A DNA stretch of 64,000 nucleotides from Myoxocephalus aenaeus (lineage: Eukaryota; Chordata; Actinopteri; Perciformes; Cottidae), in NCBI GenBank assembly GCA_038501785.1, contig JBAMJR010000068.1:1-64000 (forward strand), read 5' to 3'. The position numbers and the translations under genes are program-made. Under the pieces are notes generated by a model. That model saw only the letters and a list, made by a program, of their open reading frames with translations. It was not told the DNA's origin and did no database searches. Shown here one piece after another: positions 1-11,149 of this stretch (position 1 is the stretch's first letter; each line of letters opens with the position of its first letter).

Positions 1-35
1 ATGTTGAAAAAAGTAATTTGAAAAAGGCAAAAGTG

Positions 36-106
36 TCCCATATGGTCTAGCGGTTAGGATCCTGGTTTTCACCCAGGTGGCCCGGGTTCGACTCCCGGTA
101 TGGGAA
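36..106 (+). tRNA. tRNA-Glu(UUC), one-base deletion
   Basis: 71 nt. One T is missing at the junction of the D stem and anticodon stem (ggatcctgg instead of ggattcctgg). The acceptor, anticodon and T arms are intact. It may still fold, but it departs from the canonical copies. The preceding spacer has the aatttg variant. Confidence 0.7.
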
Positions 107-288
107 TTAGGCTTTAATATGATTCTATCCTTTGTCGAACAATGGCATATTGTGTAAAAACAGTCATATACTACGTAAAAAAATAGTCGTTGTATAGAAT
201 ACTGAAAAAAACGGTAGCATTATGTTAAAAAAAGATCATAAAAATCATAATAAATGTTGAAAAAAGTAATTAGAAAAAGGCAAAAGTG

Positions 289-361
289 TCCCATATGGTC
301 TAGCGGTTAGGATTCCTGGTTTTCACCCAGGTGGCCCGGGTTTCGACTCCCGGTATGGGAA
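289..361 (+). tRNA. tRNA-Glu(UUC), one-base insertion in T arm
   Basis: 73 nt. An extra T in the B box (cccgggtttcgac) lengthens the T loop and probably weakens TFIIIC binding. The rest is canonical. The following spacer has the tcatttg variant. Confidence 0.65.
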
Positions 362-543
362 TTAGGCTTTAATATGATTCTATCATTTGTCGAACAATGG
401 CATATTGTGTAAAAACAGTCATATACTACGTAAAAAAATAGTCGTTGTATAGAATACTGAAAAAAACGGTAGCATTATGTTAAAAAAAGATCATAAAAAT
501 CATAATAAATGTTGAAAAAAGTAATTAGAAAAAGGCAAAAGTG

Positions 544-615
544 TCCCATATGGTCTAGCGGTTAGGATTCCTGGTTTTCACCCAGGTGGCCCGGGTTCGA
601 CTCCCGGTATGGGAA
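544..615 (+). tRNA. tRNA-Glu(UUC)
   Basis: Canonical 72-nt copy. It has a 7-bp acceptor stem (TCCCATA with TATGGGA), an A box around tggtctagcggttagg, a B box ggttcgactcc and discriminator A. There is no encoded CCA, as expected for a eukaryotic nuclear gene. Confidence 0.96.
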
Positions 616-791
616 TTAGGCTTTAATATGATTCTATCCTTTGTCGAACAATGGCATATTGTGTAAAAACAGTCATATACTACGTAAAAAAATAGTCGTT
701 GTATAGAATACTGAAAAAAACGGTAGCATTATGTTAAAAAAAGATCATAAAAATCATAATAAATGTTGAAAAAAGTAATTAGAAAAAGGCA

Positions 792-845
792 TTAGGATTC
801 CTGGTTTTCACCCAGGTGGCCCGGGTTCGACTCCCGGTATGGGAA
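792..845 (+). pseudogene. tRNA-Glu, 5'-truncated
   Basis: Only the last 54 nt of the gene are present (from ttaggattcc). The acceptor 5' strand and most of the A box are deleted, and aaaaaggca joins directly to ttagg. The same breakpoint recurs in six other units of the array. Confidence 0.9.
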
Positions 846-1028
846 TTAGGCTTTAATATGATTCTATCCTTTGTCGAACAATGGCATATTGTGTAAAAAC
901 AGTCATATACTACGTAAAAAAAATAGTCGTTGTATAGAATACTGAAAAAAACGGTAGCATTATGTTAAAAAAAGATCATAAAAATCATAATAAATGTTGA
1001 AAAAAGTAATTAGAAAAAGGCAAAAGTG

Positions 1029-1100
1029 TCCCATATGGTCTAGCGGTTAGGATTCCTGGTTTTCACCCAGGTGGCCCGGGTTCGACTCCCGGTATGGGAA
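1029..1100 (+). tRNA. tRNA-Glu(UUC)
   Basis: Canonical sequence. Confidence 0.96.
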
Positions 1101-1282
1101 TTAGGCTTTAATATGATTCTATCCTTTGTCGAACAATGGCATATTGTGTAAAAACAGTCATATACTACGTAAAAAAATAGTCGTTGTATAGAATACTGAA
1201 AAAAACGGTAGCATTATGTTAAAAAAAGATCATAAAAATCATAATAAATGTTGAAAAAAGTAATTTGAAAAAGGCAAAAGTG

Positions 1283-1354
1283 TCCCATATGGTCTAGCGG
1301 TTAGGATTCCTGGTTTTCACCCAGGTGGCCCGGGTTCGACTCCCGGTATGGGAA
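1283..1354 (+). tRNA. tRNA-Glu(UUC)
   Basis: Canonical sequence; the preceding spacer has the aatttg variant. Confidence 0.96.
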
Positions 1355-1536
1355 TTAGGCTTTAATATGATTCTATCCTTTGTCGAACAATGGCATATTG
1401 TGTAAAAACAGTCATATACTACGTAAAAAAATAGTCGTTGTATAGAATACTGAAAAAAACGGTAGCATTATGTTAAAAAAAGATCATAAAAATCATAATA
1501 AATGTTGAAAAAAGTAATTAGAAAAAGGCAAAACTG

Positions 1537-1608
1537 TCCCATATGGTCTAGCGGTTAGGATTCCTGGTTTTCACCCAGGTGGCCCGGGTTCGACTCCCGT
1601 TATGGGAA
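1537..1608 (+). tRNA. tRNA-Glu(UUC), T-stem variant
   Basis: 72 nt with G to T in the 3' strand of the T stem (ctcccgtta), breaking one pair. The flanks aaactg before and aagctttac after mark it as a sister of the copy at 16674. Confidence 0.8.
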
Positions 1609-1791
1609 TTAAGCTTTACTATGATTCTATCCTTTGTCGAACAATGGCATATTGTGTAAAAACAGTCATATACTACGTAAAAAAATAGTCGTTGTATAGA
1701 ATACTGAAAAAAAACGGTAGCATTATGTTAAAAAAAGATCATAAAAATCATAATAAATGTTGAAAAAAGTAATTAGAAAAAGGCAAAAGTG

Positions 1792-1809
1792 TCCCATATG
1801 GTCTAGCGG
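1792..1809 (+). pseudogene. tRNA-Glu 5' fragment at island edge
   Basis: The first 18 nt of the gene (acceptor strand and start of the A box, ending ctagcgg) are followed by unrelated island sequence. The missing 3' part resumes at 16435 on the far side of the island, so this gene was split by insertion. Confidence 0.85.
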
Positions 1810-2111
1810 CTAGGGTATTGGCCGAAATGTGTGCCAATCCGCCCGGATTTAACATGGGGCTGTATGCGAATCCGCCAAAAGTGTACCCCACCCGCAATGG
1901 GCTGGTCCCGCCAGCCCATTTGGGCTGAATGGCACACTTTTTGTGCGGGCTGAGAGGGGCTAAAAGGGAGGATCGGCACACGGGGGGGCAGATTGGGGCA
2001 CGACTTGTACTGAACTGAAAAATCCTCCGGAGGGCGATCACGTACAGTGGGCTTAGGGGGACCAATTGGGCTGATTGGGCTAAATTGATTAGAGTAATGG
2101 GGAGGTGTTTT
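1810..2111. other. Island left end
   Basis: GC-rich, with repeated forms of the ccaatccgccc motif and local inverted repeats (for example agcccatt/aatgggct around 1898-1920). No gene seen. Confidence 0.5.
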
Positions 2112-2450
2112 ACAGTCATTGGATCACATGTAGATTGATGATCACGGGCTGAATGGGTCCAATTAGGCTGATTGGGTTATATTGATTAGAGTGATGGGGA
2201 AGGTGTTTTTACAGTCATTGGATCACATGTAGATTGATGATCACGGGCTGAATGGGTCCAATTAGGCTGATTGGGTTATATTGATTAGAGTGATGGGGAA
2301 GGTGTTTTACAGTCATTGGATCACATGTAGATTGATGATCACGGGCTGAATGGGTCCAATTAGGCTGATTGGGTTATATTGATTAGAGTGATGGGGAAGG
2401 TGTTTTACAGTCATTGGATCACATGTAGATTGATGGTCAAGGGCTGAAAT
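2112..2450 (+). repeat. ~98-bp tandem repeat, about 3.5 copies
   Basis: The motif acagtcattggatcacatg starts at 2112, 2211, 2309 and 2407 (spacing 99, 98, 98). Copies are nearly identical, so the expansion is recent. Confidence 0.9.
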
Positions 2451-3029
2451 AGGCAAATTTGGGCGTTTGATCTTAAACATGCTTAAATCATCTGAAAGAA
2501 GACTCTGATCAAGGATCAGTTACTTTTAGCTACCTAGCATGCTGCTACCGGAAGTTAGCTTTCTAGAGGTTTTACAAACTTGTGCTTTTAGTATGTCATT
2601 AAAGGCTTCAAGAGCAATGGTCCCACGAAGTTTCAAGCAGTTTGGAACTTTTTCTAAGGAGCTTTTGACCTTTGAAAGTGTGAATTTGGGTGTTTTTTGA
2701 GTCTTCAAACCCCCCACCCCCCCCCACCCCCCCCCCCCCCCCCCCACTCCCACGCAGAGATGCTAAGGGCTACAGAGTCACAACCAACATGGTTGGCCCC
2801 CCCTTGGGAGTGGCTACAACATGAAAAAGAAAGCTAAGCTCTGACACGTTTGGAAAAAAATGACCTTCAAGCTGAACAATATAAACCCCATGACCTCATT
2901 GTAGGCCCCTTGTAGAGTGTCTGTGCAAAATCTGGAGTCTTGAGCATACTTGATTCTCTCGAATGTATTGATTGTATCGGACAACCTATTCTGCCAATGT
3001 TAATGTTGTCCAAACAGCCTTTTTCAAGC
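2451..3029. repeat. Diverged copy of a repeat also at ~3550 and ~5010
   Basis: The stretch around 2530-2640 (tagcatgctgctaccggaag) and 2750-2900 recurs at about 3560-3830 and 5020-5300. A poly-C run lies at 2709-2745. No coding evidence. Confidence 0.6.
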
Positions 3030-3175
3030 AAGGAATCAAGTATCCTTATAATTCAAAAACGGCGGATTGGACAACATTAACATGGGCAAAAAAGGTTGTC
3101 CATTCCTCCTCACAAGGGAGGAATGGACAACTTATTTTGCCCATGTTAAAGTTGTCCAATCCGCCGTTTTTAAAG
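3030..3175. repeat. 171-bp palindrome, copy 1 (edges altered)
   Basis: Both arms of the palindrome are present around the loop tcacaa near 3111. The right edge runs straight into copy 2 and lacks the usual gaattataagg. Confidence 0.8.
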
Positions 3176-3345
3176 TAAGGAATCTAGTATCCTTACAATT
3201 CAAAAACGGCGGATTGGACAACATTAACATGGGCAAAAAAGGTTGTCCATTCCTCCTCACAAGGGAGGAATGGACAACTTATTTTGCCCATGTTAAAGTT
3301 GTCCAATCCGCCGTTTTTGAATTATAAGGATACTTGATTCCTTAC
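3175..3345. repeat. 171-bp palindrome, copy 2
   Basis: It begins gtaaggaatc and ends gattccttac, with arms of ~82 bp around a 6-nt loop and few mismatches. Confidence 0.9.
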
Positions 3346-6103
3346 TTAAAAACGGCGGATTGGACAACATTAACATGAGCAGAATGTTGTCGAATCCTCC
3401 TTATGATTTTTTCGAAAAAGGAGCTTCAGAGTCATTTCTCGACTCTCGTGACAATTTGCTGGGTGCAATTGAAACCCTTTTAAATTAAGTTTTTACACAA
3501 CACTCGAGTATGGTGGACAACAGAGGATGCTGTACTAGGGCCACTTGGTTCTAACTAGGTAGCATGCTGCTACCGGAAGTTAGCTTTCTAGAGGGTCTAC
3601 AGACTTGTGCTTTTAGAATCCTGTTCAAGGCTTCCAGGACAATGATCCCATCAAGTTTCAAGCACTTAAAATCTTTCCCTTAGGAGATATGAACCTTTGA
3701 AGGAGTAAAATTGGTGTTTTGGGGGGGTCTTCAAACCACTCCCACACAGAGATGCTAAGGGCTACAGAGTCACAACCAACATGGTTGGACCCCATTTGGG
3801 AGTGGCTACAACCTCAAAAAGAAAGCTAAGCTCTACCATGTTCAGAACAAAAAAAGCTCAGACCAGCTCAGACTCTTCAGGTGCTCTCAGGTTTGTTAGC
3901 CCTGACACCCTCTTGAAATCCTGGATTTCATACAGCCAATTAAGCCTTGTGGATGTTTTTTAAGGGGATTTCACCCCATGACCTCATTGTAGGCCCTCTA
4001 ATGAGTGTCTGTGAGAAAAATGGGAGAAAAATAATTAACAGTTAGGAGATTATGACCATTTTTGCACTCGTGAAAAAAGATCAAAGGGACATGGAATTAG
4101 GGTCGGGTTAGGGCCTTTAACCTGAAGCTTTTGGCCCCAGATTTGAGGGTATGGATGTTGCAAAGCCCCTCTTGGGTTATGAAAAGAATGCACATCTCTA
4201 AGTGGTTTTAAAGTAATTAATTTGAATTAAAAGACTTTTTCAAGATTTTGCCAGGGAGGATTCGACTACTTTTGGGAGTTTGGCACACAGCCAACGCCCT
4301 CTTGTGAATGTTTTGGAGGTGATTTCACCTCATGGCCTCATTGTAGGCACTGTCCTGAGTGTCTGTGAGAAAAATGGGAGTTTGAATATGAATATTTAGG
4401 AAATTATGGCATTTTTTACATTACAAAAACGTAAGGGAATTGGGGTCGAAAGTCACACTTTAGACCTGCTTTTGGGGCCCTTAACTTGTAGCTTTTGGCC
4501 CCAGATTTCAGGTTATGCATGTTGAGAAGCCCCTCTTAATTTAGGAAAAGAATGCACATCTCTAAGTGGTTTTAAAGTAATTAATTTTAATTAAAATACT
4601 TTTTCAAGATTTTGCAAGGGCGGTTTGGGCTACTTTTGAGTAAGGAATCAAGAATCCTTATAATTCAAAAACGGCGGATTGGACAACATTAACATGGGCA
4701 AAAAAAGTTGTCCATTCCTCCTCACAAGGGAGGAATGGACAACTTATTTTGCCCATGTTAAAGTTGTCCAATCCGCCGTTTTTGAATTATAAGGATACTT
4801 GATTCCTTACTTAAAAACGGCGGATTGGACAACATTAACATGAGCAGAATGTTGTCGAATCCTCCTTATGATTTTTTCGAAAAAGGAGCTTCAGAGTCAT
4901 TTCTCGACTCTCGTGACATTTTGCTGGGTGCAATTGAAACCCTTTTAAATTAAGTTTTTACACAACACTCGAGTATGGTGGACAACAGAGGATGCTGTAC
5001 TAGGGCCACTTGGTTCTAACTAGGTAGCATGCTGCTACCGGAAGTTAGCTTTCTAGAGGGTCTACAGACTTGTGCTTTTAGAATCCTGTTCAAGGCTTCC
5101 AGGACAATGATCCCATCAAGTTTCAAGCACTTAAAATCTTTCCCTTAGGAGATATGAACCTTTGAAGGAGTAAAATTGGTGTTTTGGGGGGGTCTTCAAA
5201 CCACTCCCACACAGAGATGCTAAGGGCTACAGAGTCACAACCAACATGGTTGGACCCCATTTGGGAGTGGCTACAACCTCAAAAAGAAAGCTAAGCTCTA
5301 CCATGTTCAGAACAAAAAAGCTCAGACCAGCTCAGACTCTTCAGGTGCTCTCAGGTTTGTTAGCCCTGACACCCTCTTGAAATCCTGGATTTCATACAGC
5401 CAATTAAGCCTTGTGGATGTTTTTAAGGGGATTTCACCCCATGACCTCATTGTAGGCCCTCTAATGAGTGTCTGTGAGAAAAATGGGAGAAAAATAATTA
5501 ACAGTTAGGAGATTATGACCATTTTTGCACTCGTGAAAAAAGATCAAAGGGACATGGAATTAGGGTCGGGTTAGGGCCTTTAACCTGAAGCTTTTGGCCC
5601 CAGATTTGAGGGTATGGATGTTGCAAAGCCCCTCTTGGGTTATGAAAAGAATGCACATCTCTAAGTGGTTTTAAAGTAATTAATTTGAATTAAAAGACTT
5701 TTTCAAGATTTTGCCAGGGAGGATTCGACTACTTTTGGGAGTTTGGCACACAGCCAACGCCCTCTTGTGAATGTTTTGGAGGTGATTTCACCTCATGGCC
5801 TCATTGTAGGCACTGTCCTGAGTGTCTGTGAGAAAAATGGGAGTTTGAATATGAATATTTAGGAAATTATGGCATTTTTTACATTACAAAAACGTAAGGG
5901 AATTGGGGTCGAAAGTCACACTTTAGACCTGCTTTTGGGGCCCTTAACTTGTAGCTTTTGGCCCCAGATTTCAGGTTATGCATGTTGAGAAGCCCCTCTT
6001 AATTTAGGAAAAGAATGCACATCTCTAAGTGGTTTTAAAGTAATTAATTTTAATTAAAATACTTTTTCAAGATTTTGCAAGGGCGGTTTGGGCTACTTTT
6101 GAG
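3176..6103 (+). repeat. 1.46-kb tandem duplication (two units)
   Basis: Unit 1 (3176-4640) and unit 2 (4641-6103) are almost identical. The motif tgagcagaatgttgtcg is at 3376 and 4841, an offset of 1465. Each unit starts with a 171-bp palindrome, and a third palindrome opens what follows at 6103. Within a unit two diverged sub-repeats are visible (catgacctcattgtaggc and catggcctcattgtaggc, ~350 bp apart). No coding gene. Confidence 0.9.
4640..4810. repeat. 171-bp palindrome, copy 3
   Basis: Complete near-perfect inverted repeat. Left arm aaaaaagttgtcc is matched by ggacaacttatttt on the right. Confidence 0.9.
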
Positions 6104-6273
6104 TAAGGAATCAAGAATCCTTATAATTCAAAAACGGCGGATTGGACAACATTAACATGGGCAAAAAAGGTTGTCCATTCCTCCTCACAAGGGAGGAATG
6201 GACAACCTATTTTGCCCATGTTAAAGTTGTCCAATCCGCCGTTTTTGAATTATAAGGATACTTGATTCCTTAC
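6103..6273. repeat. 171-bp palindrome, copy 4
   Basis: Complete. It is followed by a third, direct partial arm (aacggcggattggacaac) to about 6330. Confidence 0.9.
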
Positions 6274-6330
6274 TTAAAAACGGCGGATTGGACAACATTA
6301 ACATGGGCAGAATGTTGTCGAATTCTCCCT

Positions 6331-6800
6331 TGGAAACTATGGGTGCAACTTTACCAGTTCATGCTGGCAACAACATGGAAAAGAAAGCTAAGCTCTGACA
6401 TGTTCAGAAAAAAATGACCTTCAATCTGAACAATATTAGCCTCATGACCTCATTGCAGGCACTCTACTGAGTGTCTGTGAGAAAAATTGGAGTTTAAATT
6501 TGAATATTTAGGAAATTACATATTATTAATACTTCAAAAAAAAAGTACTTAAAAAAAAAGACTACTTAAAAATAAAGTACTTCAAAAGACATAAAGTACT
6601 TTAGGAAACAAGTAGGTACCTCAAATAAATTAGTTCAAGTAAAAAAAAACATTAATACAATCATCTAAACAGTTCTCACTCGCTGCTCCTGCCCCCACCT
6701 TTTTTCTCAGATTCTTTGTGGGCGAAATCCCTCCCACCCGTTTGAAAACCCTGAATTAAAGACTGAATATATTACTCTAAAACTCAATGTTCTCTAACAA
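6331..6800. other. AT-rich non-coding stretch in island
   Basis: Unique-looking sequence with A-rich runs (6535-6560). I see no gene or clear repeat. Confidence 0.5.
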
Positions 6801-6802
6801 GG

Positions 6803-6872
6803 CATTAGCTCACCTCGATAAGTGTTGGTCTTGTGATCAGCAGGTTGGCTGTTCGAATCCCGGTTCGGGCAA
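6803..6872 (+). other. tRNA-like sequence, plus strand
   Basis: It contains an A-box-like ttagctcacctcgataag and a B-box-like gttcgaatccc about 35 bp apart, as in tRNA genes and tRNA-derived SINE heads. An anticodon-like stem gttgg/tcagc can form, but no full cloverleaf or sure anticodon is visible. A related copy lies inverted at 7618-7703, on the other side of the minisatellite. Confidence 0.4.
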
Positions 6873-6879
6873 GTTTTTA

Positions 6880-7612
6880 AATGCGGGACCCTCCCTGGGT
6901 CCCGCTGGCTCTGAGCTACCCAGGAACGGAGGACCAAGGAACGGAGGACCAAGTCCGGGTGCGGGTCCCGGTCCTCTAGGGGGGTCCTGCTGGCTCTGAG
7001 CTACCCAGGAACGGAGGACCAAGTCCGGGTGCGGGTCCCGGTCCTCTAGGGGGGTCCCGGTCCTCTAGGGGGGGTCCTGCTGGCTCTGAGCTACCCAGGA
7101 ACGGAGCACCAAGTCCGGCTGCGGGTCCCGGTCCTCTAGGGGGGTCCTGCTGGCTCTGAGCTACCCAGGAACGGAGCACCAAGTCCGGCTGCGGGTCCCG
7201 GTCCTCTAGGGGGGTCCTGCTGGCTCTGAGCTACCCAGGAACGGAGCACCAAGTCCGGCTGCGGGTCCCGGTCCTCTAGGGGGGTCCTGCTGGCTCTGAG
7301 CTACCCAGGAACGGAGCACCAAGTCCGGCTGCGGGTCCCGGTCCTCTAGGGGGGTCCTGCTGGCTCTGAGCTACCCAGGAACGGAAGCACCAAGTCCGGC
7401 TGCGGGTCTCGGTCCTCTAGGGGGGTCCTGCTGGCTCTGAGCTACCCAGGGACGGAGCACCAAGTCCGGCTGCGGGTCCCGGTCCTCTAGGGGGGTCCTG
7501 CTGGCTCTGAGCTACCCAGGAACGGAGCACCAAGTCCGGCTGCTGGTCCTGGTCCTCTGGGGGGGTCCTGCTGGCTCTGAGCTACCCAGGGACGGAGCAC
7601 CAAGTCCGGCTG
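6880..7612 (+). repeat. G-rich ~70-bp minisatellite, block 1
   Basis: About ten units. Each has ggtcctctaggggggtcctg, ctggctctgagctacccagg and aacggagcaccaagtccgg. Units are nearly identical. The open frames over it are repeat artefacts. The unit recurs in seven shorter blocks further right. Confidence 0.95.
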
Positions 7613-7617
7613 CTCAT

Positions 7618-7703
7618 TTTGCTCATCACTGTCTCGGGCGGGATTCGTACCGCTGACCTGCTCATTCCAAGACCAACACTTATCGCGCTGAGCTAGGTCT
7701 GGA
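7618..7703 (-). other. tRNA-like sequence, minus strand
   Basis: On the minus strand it reads tagctcagcgcgataagtg, then ggtcttgg, then ggtacgaatccc. It aligns well with 6803-6872 in the opposite orientation. Degenerate tRNA or SINE head; not called as a working tRNA. Confidence 0.4.
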
Positions 7704-8045
7704 TACAAATGCTACTTTTCTGCAGCAAGTTTCTATATTCACTGGTGGCGCACTTGTAGAATTCCTGGTTTCGAACCGAGATCACAGAACTTGATTCCGG
7801 GTGTCGCCGGTTCGAGACTCAGAGCAGGTAAAATAAGAAATTAACTTTTTGCTGTTTTTCTGCCCTGTAATCACAGGGCAGACTTTAACCTTTTGGGTTT
7901 GGGCCTTTAACTTGCAGCTATGGGTCCCATATTTGAGAGCAACTATCTTGAGAGTCCCCTCTTAATTTAGGAAAAGAATGCAGATCTCTAAGTGGTTCTA
8001 AAGTAATTAAAATACTTTTTTCAAGATTTTGCAAAGGCCGTTGGA
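7704..8045. other. Spacer between minisatellite and palindromes
   Basis: It contains a weak B-box-like ggttcgagact at ~7809, and the first copy (7938-8045) of the link that recurs before later palindromes (caactatcttgagagtcccc). No gene. Confidence 0.5.
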
Positions 8046-8216
8046 GTAAGGAATCAAGAATCCTTATAATTCAAAAACGGCGGATTGGACAACATTAACA
8101 TGGGCAAAAAAGGTTGTCCATTCCTCCTCACAAGGGAGGAATGGACAACCTATTTTGCCCATGTTAAAGTTGTCCAATCCGCCGTTTTTGAATTATAAGG
8201 ATACTTGATTCCTTAC
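8046..8216. repeat. 171-bp palindrome, copy 5
   Basis: Complete, with a direct partial third arm to ~8272. Confidence 0.9.
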
Positions 8217-8310
8217 TTAAAAACGGCGGATTGGACAACATTAACATGGGCAGAATGTTGTCGAATTCTCCCTTGGAAACTATGGGTGCAACTTTACCAG
8301 TTCATGCTGG

Positions 8311-8628
8311 CCCGGGTCCCAGTCCTCTAGGGGGGTCCTGCTGGCTCTGAGCTACCCAGGAACGGAGCACCAAGTCCGGCTGCGGGTCCCGGTCCTCTAG
8401 GGGGGGTCCCGGTCCTCTAGGGGGGTCCTGCTGGCTCTGAGCTACCCAGGAACGGAGCACCAAGTCCGGCTGCGGGTCCCAGTCCTCTAGGGGGGTCCTG
8501 CTGGCTCTGAGCTACCCAGGAACGGAGCACCAAGTCCGGCTGCGGGTCCCGGTCCTCTAGGGGGGTCCCAGTCCTCTAGGGGGGTCCTGCTGGCTCTGAG
8601 CTACCCAGGAACGGAGCACCAAGTCCGG
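8311..8628 (+). repeat. G-rich minisatellite, block 2
   Basis: About four units, some truncated to ggtcctctaggggggtccc. It is preceded by the link ttcatgctggcccggg, which precedes every later block. Confidence 0.95.
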
Positions 8629-8734
8629 CAACTATCTTGAGAGTCCCCTCTTAATTTAGGAAAAGAATGCAGATCTCTAAGTGGTTCTAAAGTAATTAAA
8701 ATACTTTTTTCAAGATTTTGCAAAGGCCGTTGGA

Positions 8735-8892
8735 GTAAGGAATCAAGAATCCTTATAATTCAAAAACGGCGGATTGGACAACATTAACATGGGCAAAATG
8801 AGTTGTCCATTCCTCCTCACAAGGGAGGAATGGACAACCTATTTTGCCCATGTTAATGTTGTCCAATCCGCCGTTTTTGAATTATAAGGATT
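8735..8892. repeat. Palindrome copy 6, right arm cut (module B)
   Basis: The right arm stops at attataaggat and continues into ttaagttctcatg. Confidence 0.85.
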
Positions 8893-9243
8893 TAAGTTCT
8901 CATGATAAAAAGTCTAAGTGTATGTTTTTTAGATGGTTCCTGAGGAATTGTGTCCAAAGGGTTCATAATTTAACGCTGATTCGAGATATCTATGTCTCAT
9001 TGTGTACCTTTTCCAGATGGGAGGATTGGGGCGGGCGTCGAGGGACCAAAAGGGCGGATTGGGATTCGAATCGTAAGGATACTTTTTTTTCACTCGTCCC
9101 GTACAATTTAACGCTGTGCCGAGATATCTACGTTTGGTCGCCGTACGTCGAACGGTGGCGGAGATCCCGCAGTTTAAAAATGTAAATCTGAATCCCGAAA
9201 CTCTGTCCCTTAATCCGCCCAAATGTGCCCAATCCGCCGCCCC

Positions 9244-9300
9244 AATCCGCCCAAATGTGCCCAATCCGCCGCCGGCGGATTGGGCACATTTGGGCGGATT
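9244..9300. repeat. Perfect 57-bp palindrome
   Basis: 28-bp perfect arms with a 1-nt centre at 9272. The left arm starts aatccgcccaaatgtgccc. Confidence 0.95.
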
Positions 9301-9421
9301 CGGGGACAGGTGCCCCAATCCGCCCAAGGTGACCCCATCCGCCGCCCTGAGACGCCCGTTTTGCCCCAATCCGCCGCCGGCGGCGGATTGGGCACATTTG
9401 GGCGGTTTGGGCTACTTTTGA

Positions 9422-9592
9422 GTAAGGAATCAAGAATCCTTATAATTCAAAAACGGCGGATTGGACAACATTAACATGGGCAAAAAAGGTTGTCCATTCC
9501 TCCTCACAAGGGAGGAATGGACAACCTATTTTGCCCATGTTAAAGTTGTCCAATCCGCCGTTTTTGAATTATAAGGATACTTGATTCCTTAC
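9422..9592. repeat. 171-bp palindrome, copy 7
   Basis: Complete. Confidence 0.9.
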
Positions 9593-9685
9593 TTAAAAAC
9601 GGCGGATTGGACAACATTAACATGGGCAGAATGTTGTCGAATTCTCCCTTGGAAACTATGGGTGCAACTTTACCAGTTCATGCTG

Positions 9686-10002
9686 GCCCGGGTCCCAGTC
9701 CTCTAGGGGGGTCCTGCTGGCTCTGAGCTACCCAGGAACGGAGCACCAAGTCCGGCTGCGGGTCCCGGTCCTCTAGGGGGGTCCCGGTCCTCTAGGGGGG
9801 TCCTGCTGGCTCTGAGCTACCCAGGAACGGAGCACCAAGTCCGGCTGCGGGTCCCAGTCCTCTAGGGGGGTCCTGCTGGCTCTGAGCTACCCAGGAACGG
9901 AGCACCAAGTCCGGCTGCAGGTCCCGGTCCTCTAGGGGGGTCCAGTCCTCTAGGGGGGTCCTGCTGGCTCTGAGCTACCCAGGAACGGAGCACCAAGTCC
10001 GG
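9686..10002 (+). repeat. G-rich minisatellite, block 3
   Basis: Same arrangement of whole and partial units as block 2. Confidence 0.95.
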
Positions 10003-10108
10003 CAACTATCTTGAGAGTCCCCTCTTAATTTAGGAAAAGAATGCAGATCTCTAAGTGGTTCTAAAGTAATTAAAATACTTTTTTCAAGATTTTGCAAAGG
10101 CCGTTGGA

Positions 10109-10280
10109 GTAAGGAATCAAGAATCCTTATAATTCAAAAACGGCGGATTGGACAACATTAACATGGGCAAAAAAGGTTGTCCATTCCTCCTCACAAGGGA
10201 GGAATGGACAACCTATTTTGCCCATGTTAAAGTTGTCCAATCCGCCGTTTTTGAATTATAAGGATACTTGAATTCCTTAC
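10109..10280. repeat. 171-bp palindrome, copy 8
   Basis: Complete, with one extra A near the right end. Confidence 0.9.
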
Positions 10281-10373
10281 TTAAAAACGGCGGATTGGAC
10301 AACATTAACATGGGCAGAATGTTGTCGAATTCTCCCTTGGAAACTATGGGTGCAACTTTACCAGTTCATGCTG

Positions 10374-10534
10374 GCCCGGGTCCCAATCCTCTAGGGGGGT
10401 CCTGCTGGCTCTGAGCTACCCAGGAACGGAGCACCAAGTCCGGCTGCGGGTCCCGGTCCCTCTAGGGGGGGTCCCAGTCCTCTAGGGGGGTCCTGCTGGC
10501 TCTGAGCTACCCAGGAACGGAGCACCAAGTCCGG
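10374..10534 (+). repeat. G-rich minisatellite, block 4
   Basis: Shortest block, about two units. Confidence 0.95.
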
Positions 10535-10640
10535 CAACTATCTTGAGAGTCCCCTCTTAATTTAGGAAAAGAATGCAGATCTCTAAGTGGTTCTAAAGTA
10601 ATTAAAATACTTTTTTCAAGATTTTGCAAAGGCCGTTGGA

Positions 10641-10797
10641 GTAAGGAATCAAGAATCCTTATAATTCAAAAACGGCGGATTGGACAACATTAACATGGGC
10701 AAAATAAGTTGTCCATTCCTCCTCACAAGGGAGGAATGGACAACCTATTTTGCCCATGTTAATGTTGTCCAATCCGCCGTTTTTGAATTATAAGGAT
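10641..10797. repeat. Palindrome copy 9, right arm cut (module B)
   Basis: Same cut point as copy 6. Confidence 0.85.
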
Positions 10798-11149
10798 TTA
10801 AGTTCTCATGATAAAAAGTCTAAGTGTATGTTTTTTAGATGGTTCCTGAGGAATTGTGTCCAAAGGGTTCATAATTTAACGCTGATTCGAGATATCTATG
10901 TCTCATTGTGTACCTTTTCCAGATGGGAGGATTGGGGCGGGCGTCGAGGGACCAAAAGGGCGGATTGGGATTCGAATCGTAAGGATACTTTTTTTTCACT
11001 CATCCCGTACAATTTAACGCTGTGCCGAGATATCTACGTTTGGTCGCCGTACGTCGAACGGTGGCGGAGATCCCGCAGTTTAAAAATGTAAATCTGAATC
11101 CCGAAACTCTGTCCCTTAATCCGCCCAAATGTGCCCAATCCGCCGCCCC

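Larger units (their letters stand above)
1..1809 (+). repeat. tRNA-Glu(UUC) tandem array, left part
   Basis: A 254-bp unit is repeated head to tail. Each unit holds a 72-nt tRNA-Glu gene followed by a ~182-bp AT-rich spacer containing the sub-motifs gtcgaacaatggcatattg and catatactacg. The anticodon TTC lies 33-35 nt after each gene start, in the loop TTTTCAC between stems CCTGG and CCAGG. Units start at 36, 289, 544, (792 truncated), 1029, 1283, 1537 and 1792 (broken). The sense-strand spacers have no run of four T, so a normal Pol III terminator is missing. The last copy is interrupted by the island that begins near 1810. Confidence 0.95.

Noticed and set aside
1748..2119. 123-codon minus-strand frame at the island left end
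   Set aside because: It crosses the tRNA fragment and the island junction; no domain.
6880..7612. Pro/Gly-rich frames over the G-rich minisatellite
   Set aside because: A 70-bp unit is not a multiple of three; the frames are fortuitous.
7738..7830. Possible third tRNA-like gene with a long variable arm
   Set aside because: Only a weak B-box match (ggttcgagact). No acceptor stem or cloverleaf can be built.
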